NCBI GenBank assembly: GCA_031263385.1
Contig: JAISFX010000074.1
Location: forward strand, 1 to 7,851
DNA from: Lactobacillus sp.
GTDB taxonomy: Bacteria > Pseudomonadota > Alphaproteobacteria > RF32 > CAG-239
DNA length: 7,851 bases
Direction: 5' to 3'
Shown here: piece by piece, positions 1 to 4,752 of the stretch
Layout of the letters: each line of letters begins with the position of its first letter
Position numbering within the stretch: the first letter of the stretch is position 1
Notes under the pieces: generated by a model
What the model was told of the DNA's origin: nothing
Database searches by the model: none
The model's input: the letters and a program-made list of their open reading frames with translations, nothing else
Translations under genes and position numbers: made by a program

Positions 1-351
1 TTAATGGCTCGAGCACCTGTTGAAGTGGGCCGTTTTATCAAGCATTTTGGCGGCAATCCTATGACCGCTTACGGGCTTTCTCATTTGGGCGATTATGAAG
101 CCACATTGTTTTCCAGACACAGCCAAAACCGCATGTTTGGAGAGATGTTTGTAAAAGGCGAAAAGTTCGGCAAACTTGCTGAGGGTTATTATACACTAAA
201 AGCCGTTAAAAATATTGCAGACAAAGAAGGCATTGATATGCCAATAAGTCAGGCTCTTTATAAAGGAATATATGAAGGTGCAGATGTTAAGAGCGTAATT
301 AAGGAAATGTTTGACAGAGACCTCAAGCAAGAGTTTGAGAACGCCTGCTAA
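1..351 (+). CDS. gpsA: Glycerol-3-phosphate dehydrogenase [NAD(P)+], C-terminal part (cut by the left window edge)
   Basis: This is the C-terminal substrate-binding domain of GpsA, the cytoplasmic enzyme that reduces dihydroxyacetone phosphate to sn-glycerol-3-phosphate, the backbone for phospholipid synthesis. The frame is open to base 1 (Leu before the first ATG at base 4), so the ATG is internal and roughly two thirds of the gene, with the NAD-binding Rossmann domain, lies outside the window. Visible residues 25-31 read GLSHLGD, matching the GLxGLGD block whose Asp contacts substrate. They are followed by Thr35 and an SQNR block at 41-44, then LAEGYY near 59-64 and a DMPIS helix start. The family usually has an SRNR-type block whose first Arg binds the substrate phosphate; here that position is Gln42. 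The TAA stop overlaps the murI stop on the other strand. Family assignment is secure; the Gln may mark a subfamily. Confidence 0.93.
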   Translation, partial: LMARAPVEVGRFIKHFGGNPMTAYGLSHLGDYEATLFSRHSQNRMFGEMFVKGEKFGKLAEGYYTLKAVKNIADKEGIDMPISQALYKGIYEGADVKSVIKEMFDRDLKQEFENAC

Positions 352-1130
352 GCATCCATAATTTTTATGCCGGGAATAATTTTTTCAGCCACGTTTTCAT
401 AATGAGCATTTAGTTTTGATACCACAAACTTGTGCTCATTATTTTTTCCCAATACGGCAACAATCTCTGGGTGGTTGCTGAGATATTCTTTCATCTTCCT
501 GCCCATAAACTCATCTTGAGAAATAACCATAACCCCTCTAGGCAGATATTTTCTAAAGAAATTTTTCAGAAGCGGATAATGAGTACATCCTAGTATGAGG
601 CTGTCAATATTCTCAAATTTCTTTACATATTCTCTAACCAATCTTTCGGCTTTTACAAAGTCATTTCCCTCTATTGCAGGCACAAGCTCTGGCGCAGCCA
701 CTTCCTGAACTTTAATATCAGGATTAATTTTTTGTATTTCTACCTTGTACATATGAGAGGCAACAGTTGATTGTGTAGCAATCACACCAATCGCTTTTGA
801 TGATGATGCAATAGCCTCTTCCACTGTTGGCACTACCACTCCCAGAACTTTAATATCGGGGTGGTGTTTCGGCATATAAGAGCGCTGCAAATACCTCAGC
901 GCAACAGCAGATGCGGTGTTGCATGCAAATATAATCATCTTGCAGTCTTTGCTTATCAGATATTCTGTCGCTGCTATGCAATATTCCAAAACTTCTTTCG
1001 CGCTCTTGTCTCCATAGGGCAGATTTTTTGTATCTCCATAATACAAAAAGTCATACTCACCAAGTTCTTCTAAAAAAGATTTAGTAACAATAAGCCCGCC
1101 TAATCCGGAATCAAATACGCCAATTTTCAT
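348..1130 (-). CDS. murI: Glutamate racemase
   Basis: MurI interconverts L- and D-glutamate in the cytoplasm, supplying D-Glu for peptidoglycan. From the ATG at 1130 the protein has 260 residues, normal for the family. Visible motifs are GVFDSGLGG at 4-12 (Asp7, Ser8), YGDTKNLPYG at 31-40, ACNTAS at 69-74 with catalytic Cys70, and GCTHYPLL at 181-188 with catalytic Cys182 and His184. Glu148 sits where the family has its conserved acidic or polar active-site residue. Both catalytic cysteines are present, which separates it from aspartate racemases of a different subgroup. A TTG at 1139 would add three residues (MDF). I prefer the ATG because MKIGVFDSG is the classic N-terminus and an AAGG lies 11 bases upstream of it, whereas it lies only 3 bases from the TTG. 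It follows the nitroreductase-like gene by 16 bases and is probably cotranscribed with it. Its last bases overlap the gpsA stop. Confidence 0.96.
   Translation of the reverse strand: MKIGVFDSGLGGLIVTKSFLEELGEYDFLYYGDTKNLPYGDKSAKEVLEYCIAATEYLISKDCKMIIFACNTASAVALRYLQRSYMPKHHPDIKVLGVVVPTVEEAIASSSKAIGVIATQSTVASHMYKVEIQKINPDIKVQEVAAPELVPAIEGNDFVKAERLVREYVKKFENIDSLILGCTHYPLLKNFFRKYLPRGVMVISQDEFMGRKMKEYLSNHPEIVAVLGKNNEHKFVVSKLNAHYENVAEKIIPGIKIMDA
399..447 (+). terminator. Candidate intrinsic terminator for gpsA, located inside the murI coding sequence
   Basis: A perfect 10-base inverted repeat, ATAATGAGCA at 399-408 and TGCTCATTAT at 433-442, is followed directly on the + strand by more T (T-run 442-447). 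The 24-base loop can pair further (AGTTT 412-416 with AAACT 426-430), giving a two-part stem with a 9-base tip. The T-run is only on the + strand side, so it would act on gpsA transcripts about 50-95 bases past the gpsA stop, within the murI 3' coding region. The outer stem is AT-rich, so strength is uncertain. Confidence 0.5.
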
Positions 1131-1146
1131 AAAATCCAAAACCTTG

Positions 1147-1743
1147 TTATTTTGCCCAACCCACTGCCTGAGAAACTATAATCTTCTCATCAGCCGCAAG
1201 CTTCAGCTCTTTGTGAATGGCTTCTTTATCAATCATTCCTCTCACCACGTTAATCATGCCTTTAGAGGCCGTATACAATGCCACATTCTGGTAGGCTGAG
1301 CCCGCATGCGTTGCAGAATAAATCTCATCAGTCCCTGTAAAAATAAGGTTAAGCGGAGCATCCATAACATATTCCTGTCTGGCCAGCAAAGGGCGAATGT
1401 CTTTGTCGATAATTTTTTTAAGAGCATGCTTCTCACCATCATACAACCATACCCCATCTTTCATCACAGCATATATCTTTAGGTTAAGCTGGTTTCTCGC
1501 CGTGGGAATAGTACGTGTCCCGCGCTCGTTCTTTCCATATGCCGCCCACAAAATATTGCTCAATGTTTGTTTATCAATTTCTTTATTGCTAAAGTCTCGA
1601 TAAGCTTTTCTCTGTGCCAAAGCCTCCATTAAAGGCATGCCGCCGGTAGTCTCTGGCTTATTAAGCTTAATTGTCTCTGCATTTACAGTGTTTGCAAACA
1701 TGCTCATCACCGCCAAAATCCCTAAAAATTTGAAGTACCTCAT
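1147..1743 (-). CDS. Exported nitroreductase-family (SagB/ThcOx-like) protein
   Basis: This 198-residue protein starts with a Sec-type signal peptide: Arg and Lys near the start, a hydrophobic core at about 6-17, and likely cleavage after VNA at 20-22. There is no lipobox Cys. The mature part resembles the nitroreductase/SagB fold that binds FMN: RKAYRDF at 45-51 (the family's RxSxRxF start), LWAAYG at 65-70, RTIPTARNQ at 77-85, then HAGSAYQN at 146-153 and a C-terminal VGW. About 175 mature residues is short but complete for the family. Its substrate cannot be inferred, and FMN binding in the periplasm is an inference from fold similarity. The start is well supported by AAGGAGG eight bases upstream. 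It is the first gene of an apparent two-gene unit with murI. Family call is fairly sure; function is unknown. Confidence 0.82.
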   Translation of the reverse strand: MRYFKFLGILAVMSMFANTVNAETIKLNKPETTGGMPLMEALAQRKAYRDFSNKEIDKQTLSNILWAAYGKNERGTRTIPTARNQLNLKIYAVMKDGVWLYDGEKHALKKIIDKDIRPLLARQEYVMDAPLNLIFTGTDEIYSATHAGSAYQNVALYTASKGMINVVRGMIDKEAIHKELKLAADEKIIVSQAVGWAK

Positions 1744-1769
1744 ATTATGCCCCTCCTTAAAGAATCTAT

Positions 1770-1798
1770 TTGTAATGTAACCCTTAATTTACTAAAAT
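1770..1798 (+). promoter_or_regulatory. Sigma70-type promoter for the MazG-type gene
   Basis: TTGTAA at 1770-1775 (4 of 6 to the -35 consensus) and TAAAAT at 1793-1798 (5 of 6 to the -10 consensus) are separated by exactly 17 bases. Transcription would start near 1805, giving a leader of about 27 bases that includes GGGAG at 1818-1822 as the ribosome binding site. No convincing promoter was found on the opposite strand of this 88-base gap for the nitroreductase gene. Confidence 0.5.
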
Positions 1799-1831
1799 AA
1801 AAGTGTTAATAGAAACTGGGAGCAAAATTTA

Positions 1832-2182
1832 ATGTCGTTAAAGCTCAAAAAAAATTCAAAGCTAAAAGATATCCAAAAAGAAATAGTCAGGCTTCGTGCT
1901 GAAAGAGGCTTTAGTACTGATCTGTTTCACATAACTCTTTTGATGTGTGAAGAGGTAGGGGAGATTCTCCGCCAAATCAGAGGCACTTATGTCGACGGCC
2001 GCGAGCCTGTTCCTGAAGAACATAAAAGCAGCCTAAAGCATGAGATAGCAGACGTTTTTATCTTGATGAACGCCCTTGCCGATAAAGTTGGGGTTGATAT
2101 CGAAGATGCTTGGCTTAGCAAAGAGGCCTTGAATGATACTAGAGATTGGGCTTCCTCAAAATCAAAGAAACCCATTGATTAA
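1832..2182 (+). CDS. MazG-like nucleotide pyrophosphohydrolase
   Basis: A 116-residue, all-helical protein with the MazG/dUTPase-like metal-binding pattern. The EExxE motif is at residues 40-44 (CEEVGE), followed after a basic and polar loop by ExxD at 71-74 (EIADV), then Lys97, Asn101 and Arg104 in the last helix. In this superfamily the acidic residues hold Mg2+ and the enzyme hydrolyses NTP or dNTP to NMP plus pyrophosphate, often to clear non-canonical nucleotides. The exact substrate cannot be read here. It is a single-domain form about half the length of E. coli MazG (two domains), like many stand-alone house-cleaning enzymes. It is transcribed divergently from the nitroreductase gene. 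Its last 21 bases overlap the 3' end of the convergent phosphatase gene, so the Lys- and Ser-rich C-terminal tail is encoded in doubly used DNA. Confidence 0.88.
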   Translation: MSLKLKKNSKLKDIQKEIVRLRAERGFSTDLFHITLLMCEEVGEILRQIRGTYVDGREPVPEEHKSSLKHEIADVFILMNALADKVGVDIEDAWLSKEALNDTRDWASSKSKKPID

Positions 2183-3049
2183 GTTATGGTTGCTTGGCAC
2201 CTCATAAGTAAGTCCGGTTTTTTCAGCAAGCAATAATACATTCGCCAACCCAATAGATGCTCCGTCTGTAAAATCAGGCTGTGACGGAAAATACTTTGCC
2301 CGTTCATTTTTTGGCAAAATCTTCATTGTGTTATAAAAATCTCTGCTGTCTTTTAAATCAATTTTATACGGGTGTGATTTTGAGCTTTCAAATGGCACAA
2401 GATTTAACTTAGCCTCAGTATAAAAATCTATCACCGAGGTCGCCCCATGAATAAATGGAGTATTAGGCGCAAATTTAACATTAATATCTTTAATCTGCTC
2501 TGCGATATATTCTTCAATCTTTTTATAAGCCTCAACCGTCGCTGGGTCGTTTTCAATAAACATTTTGCGCAAAAACAATGCCCCGGTTTTTAGAAGATAA
2601 CTTCCTTTAAGTTTGTTTTTATCGCCATACATAAACTGTACCGAGCCACCGCCAATATCAATTGCCGCAATATCACCATCATGGTTAAAGTCTTTTACCA
2701 AACCTTTCCAATAATACTCAAGCTCATCTTGTTGGCTTAAAACCTGAATCACGACACCTGTTTTATTTTTTATTTCATCAATTACATCACCGGCATTTTC
2801 AGCGATTCTAAAGATTTCTGTGCCAAATGCTTTTGTGCTGTAAGGGCCAAATTTTTTGACATCATCTAAAATTACATTGAGAATATTTATTGCGTTTTGG
2901 GTGCTGTCTCCGGATATTTTAGAATTGCTTCCTCCGTCACCAAGCCGATTCTCAACCTTTTTTTGGAACAGCATTTTATTATCTGCATCGTACAAAAAAG
3001 CCTTAAAGCTGTTTGTCCCAAAATCAAAAATCAATTTATTCTCAGTCAT
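2162..3049 (-). CDS. Ppx/GppA-family phosphatase (exopolyphosphatase or pppGpp phosphatase), short form
   Basis: A 295-residue cytoplasmic member of the ASKHA fold. The first phosphate-binding loop is DFGTNSFKAF at 9-18. A helix with FGTEIFRIAEN at 75-85 matches the family's ATxAxRxAxN, the catalytic-Glu region is SQQDEL at 105-110 (Glu109), and the second phosphate loop is DIGGGSVQF at 131-139. The C-terminal half has the family's G-rich helix (DGASIGLANVLL) and ends shortly after SNHNLINGFL. Length fits the short Ppx/GppA form without the C-terminal HD-like domain found in E. coli Ppx and GppA. Members hydrolyse terminal phosphates of polyphosphate or pppGpp, and sequence alone does not separate the two. 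The SQQDEL block is unusual (commonly SGxEEA), but the key Glu is kept. The ribosome binding site is weak (GAAAG about 9 bases before ATG). The 3' end overlaps the MazG-type gene. Confidence 0.88.
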   Translation of the reverse strand: MTENKLIFDFGTNSFKAFLYDADNKMLFQKKVENRLGDGGSNSKISGDSTQNAINILNVILDDVKKFGPYSTKAFGTEIFRIAENAGDVIDEIKNKTGVVIQVLSQQDELEYYWKGLVKDFNHDGDIAAIDIGGGSVQFMYGDKNKLKGSYLLKTGALFLRKMFIENDPATVEAYKKIEEYIAEQIKDINVKFAPNTPFIHGATSVIDFYTEAKLNLVPFESSKSHPYKIDLKDSRDFYNTMKILPKNERAKYFPSQPDFTDGASIGLANVLLLAEKTGLTYEVPSNHNLINGFL

Positions 3050-3080
3050 TTTTTAATCTTTCAACACTAAACTTGAGACA

Positions 3081-3108
3081 ATTATAAGATTCTGTGTTAC
3101 TAATACAA
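3081..3108 (-). promoter_or_regulatory. Sigma70-type promoter for the Ppx/GppA-family gene
   Basis: Read on the - strand, a perfect TATAAT (complement of 3081-3086) is preceded at 16 bases by TTGTAT (complement of 3103-3108; 3 of 6 to the -35 consensus). Transcription would start near 3074, leaving a leader of about 25 bases. A weaker + strand pair for the divergent DUF1287 gene, TTGAGA at 3073-3078 and TACTAA at 3098-3103 with a 19-base spacer, overlaps it almost completely. Confidence 0.5.
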
Positions 3109-3130
3109 GCACAAAGATAAGGATTTCCAA

Positions 3131-3706
3131 ATGAAGGTCATAAAATTAGCACTGGCGTTTTTGTTGCTGTTCTCAACCTCTGCTCAAGCAGGGTTTGCAG
3201 ACAAGCTTGTAGCTGCTGCCAAAAACCAAATCGGCATAACCAGATATTATGACCCTTCTTATGTAAAGCTTGATTACCCCGGTGGCGATGTTGATAAAAA
3301 AACCGGCGTTTGTGCAGACGTAATCATCAGAGCGTATCGTGATTTAGGCATAGACTTGCAAAAAGAACTCCATGAAGATATGAAAAAAAACTTCGATTCT
3401 TATCCTCGTAATTGGGGTCTTAAAAAACCCGATTCCAACATTGACCACCGTCGTGTTCCCAATCTTCAAACCTTCTTTAAAAGACACGGACAAACCTTGC
3501 CTCTTGATAAAGACTTTAATGCTGGAGATATCGTTATTTGGAATTTAAACCCTAAAGGGTTTACTCCTCATATAGGCATTGTTTCTGATAAAAAAAGCTG
3601 GAAAGGCAACCCGCTGATTATTCATAACATCTGTTGCGGCGCCCAACAAGATGACATCCTCTTTCAATACAAAATCATCGGCCATTATAAATACGATAAA
3701 AACTAA
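3131..3706 (+). CDS. Exported DUF1287 (YijF-like) protein, predicted NlpC/P60-like hydrolase
   Basis: A 191-residue protein with a clear signal peptide (KVIK, hydrophobic core 5-15, AQA cleavage site at 18-20), so probably periplasmic. The mature part matches DUF1287 along its whole length: YDPSYVKLDYPGGDV at 40-54, GVCADVIIRAYRDLG at 59-73, DLQKE, DSNIDHRRVPNL at 101-112, AGDIVIW at 131-137, PHIGIV at 146-151, IIHNI at 163-167 and a terminal GHYKY. Cys61 after GV and His147 fit the Cys-His pair of the NlpC/P60 papain-like superfamily, so a cell-wall peptidase or amidase role is plausible. As far as I know the family has no settled substrate. The ribosome binding site AAGGA sits seven bases before the ATG. 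The stop codon overlaps that of the convergent DUF1653 gene. Confidence 0.9.
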   Translation: MKVIKLALAFLLLFSTSAQAGFADKLVAAAKNQIGITRYYDPSYVKLDYPGGDVDKKTGVCADVIIRAYRDLGIDLQKELHEDMKKNFDSYPRNWGLKKPDSNIDHRRVPNLQTFFKRHGQTLPLDKDFNAGDIVIWNLNPKGFTPHIGIVSDKKSWKGNPLIIHNICCGAQQDDILFQYKIIGHYKYDKN

Positions 3707-3924
3707 TCACCGACATATTTGTAACGTGGCACCATCTGTCCATCTACTTCAACTTCGTCAACAAACAATTCTTTGTCACGAACCCACATTTGACCATACG
3801 GAAAGTCGCTTTCATAAAGCATTTTATAAACCACAAATTCTTTCTCTGCATCTTCAGAATATCGAGCCACGCCGATAACCTCATACATCCCTTTTTTATA
3901 ATGCTTATATTTTCCGAGCTTCAT
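3703..3924 (-). CDS. DUF1653 domain protein
   Basis: A 73-residue protein that is essentially one DUF1653 domain: GKYKHYKKGMYEVIG at 4-18, ARYSEDAEKEFVVYKMLY at 20-37, and MWVRDKELFVDEV at 46-58, matching the family's G-Y-x-H-Y-K, A-x-x-S-E-x-x-E, V-x-Y and WVR-x-x-x-F positions. It is small, rich in Tyr and charged residues, with no signal peptide or membrane segment, so likely cytoplasmic. The biochemical role of the family is not established. Its ATG overlaps the transaldolase stop in TAATG, and AAGGA lies nine bases upstream inside the transaldolase gene, so translation is probably coupled. Its TAG stop overlaps the DUF1287 stop on the other strand. Confidence 0.87.
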   Translation of the reverse strand: MKLGKYKHYKKGMYEVIGVARYSEDAEKEFVVYKMLYESDFPYGQMWVRDKELFVDEVEVDGQMVPRYKYVGD

Positions 3925-4592
3925 TATATTGTTTCCTTACCCTGTACACTCACCCAGTCATTATAAAAATCATCGACAGCTTTTTTAACCATAAAATTGT
4001 TAAACCCTGCACCCAAAGTATCTGGCTGAATAGTAATAGCATGTGACCCTGCCAAAATGGCGTTATTCACCTGAGACATATTCTTAAAACTTGCGGCCAG
4101 AATTTTTGTAGAATATTTTTCTCTTTCAATAATCTTTCTAAAATCAGAAACAATAAAAGCAGAATCTTCATCCAGATTTTCCATTCTGTTAAAATATGGC
4201 GCAATATAGTCAGCCCCACAGGCCATAGCCATAAAACCCTGCACTCTATAATATATTGCGGTGGCGGTAATGTTCGCTTTTTGCTTTTTCAGCGTTCTGA
4301 TAGCATTAAGCCCTGCTTCAGTAGTCGGCACTTTAATATAAACTTGCTCATCAATTTTTTCGCGCAACATGTCAGCATCTCTAAGCATGCCGTCATAATC
4401 TCTGGCAACTACCTGAACATGGAGTGTCTTATCTTTACCGATGATATTACGAACTTCTTTCATATGCGAGAACAAATCAATTTTGCCTTCAGCCTTTAAT
4501 ATACTCGGGTTACTGGTAACGCCGCAAACCGGATAAATCTCAACATATTTTTTTATCTGCTCAATATCTGCAGTATCAAGTAAAAACTCCAT
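3924..4592 (-). CDS. fsa: FSA-type transaldolase / fructose-6-phosphate aldolase
   Basis: A 222-residue TIM-barrel enzyme of the small transaldolase subfamily (FsaA/TalC). LLDTADIEQIK at 4-14 starts the barrel, followed by CGVTSNPSIL at 23-32, HVQVVA at 58-63, YIKVPTTEAGLNAI at 85-98 with the Schiff-base Lys at 87, TATAIYYRVQG at 109-119, ADYIAPYFNRME at 127-138, and ILAASFKN further on. It aligns almost without gaps to E. coli FsaA as I remember it, including the C-terminal DW...I ending. Tyr133 corresponds to FsaA Tyr131, a residue associated with aldolase rather than transaldolase activity, though many such bacterial proteins are true transaldolases of the pentose phosphate pathway. Which activity applies here is open. 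AGGAG lies six bases before the ATG. It is cotranscribed with the DUF1653 gene (TAATG overlap). Confidence 0.92.
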   Translation of the reverse strand: MEFLLDTADIEQIKKYVEIYPVCGVTSNPSILKAEGKIDLFSHMKEVRNIIGKDKTLHVQVVARDYDGMLRDADMLREKIDEQVYIKVPTTEAGLNAIRTLKKQKANITATAIYYRVQGFMAMACGADYIAPYFNRMENLDEDSAFIVSDFRKIIEREKYSTKILAASFKNMSQVNNAILAGSHAITIQPDTLGAGFNNFMVKKAVDDFYNDWVSVQGKETI

Positions 4593-4610
4593 TTCAAACT
4601 CCTATATCAT

Positions 4611-4636
4611 AAAAACCGCCCTTTAATTCTAAGGGC
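4611..4636 (-). terminator. Weak hairpin with T-run just upstream of fsa
   Basis: GCCCTT (4618-4623) and AAGGGC (4631-4636) form a perfect 6-base stem with a 7-base loop. On the - strand it is followed after GG by TTTTT (complement of 4611-4615). It lies only about 20 bases before the fsa start codon. It may back up the terminator at 4700-4732, or be a leader hairpin or attenuator of fsa. A TAGAAT within it (complement of 4626-4631) might instead be part of an fsa promoter. Function is not decided. Confidence 0.35.
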
Positions 4637-4699
4637 TCAAAACACATCCAAACTAGCACAAGCATAGCCTAGGCGCAATAGCATCAATATATATCACCC

Positions 4700-4732
4700 A
4701 AAAAAACGGCACAGAATAAAACTCTGTGCCGT
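4700..4732 (-). terminator. Rho-independent terminator of the autotransporter gene
   Basis: A perfect 10-base stem, ACGGCACAGA at 4706-4715 and TCTGTGCCGT at 4723-4732, closes a 7-base loop. On the - strand the stem is followed by a run of T (complement of the A-run at 4700-4706). It begins 20 bases after the autotransporter stop, as expected for its transcript end. The rest of the 160-base gap 4593-4752 holds the weaker hairpin near fsa and no ORF I can support. Confidence 0.92.
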
Positions 4733-4752
4733 CTTTTAAACCAAATCCCTAA

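Noticed and set aside
861..1073. Open frame on the + strand inside murI
   Set aside because: murI motifs, including a catalytic Cys, cover the same bases on the - strand; this is a shadow frame.
2190..2233. TTGCTTG / CAAGCAA inverted repeat after the MazG-type gene
   Set aside because: Only 7 bases with a 30-base loop and no T-run directly after the stem, so not convincing as a terminator.
3754..3782. Hairpin (TTCGT/ACGAA plus ACAAA/TTTGT) just past the DUF1287 stop as its terminator
   Set aside because: The stem is interrupted and no T-run follows on the + strand; it may be chance within the DUF1653 coding sequence.
4667..4674. GCCTAGGC palindrome in the intergenic gap as an operator
   Set aside because: An isolated 8-base palindrome with no extended half-sites or second copy; compatible with chance.
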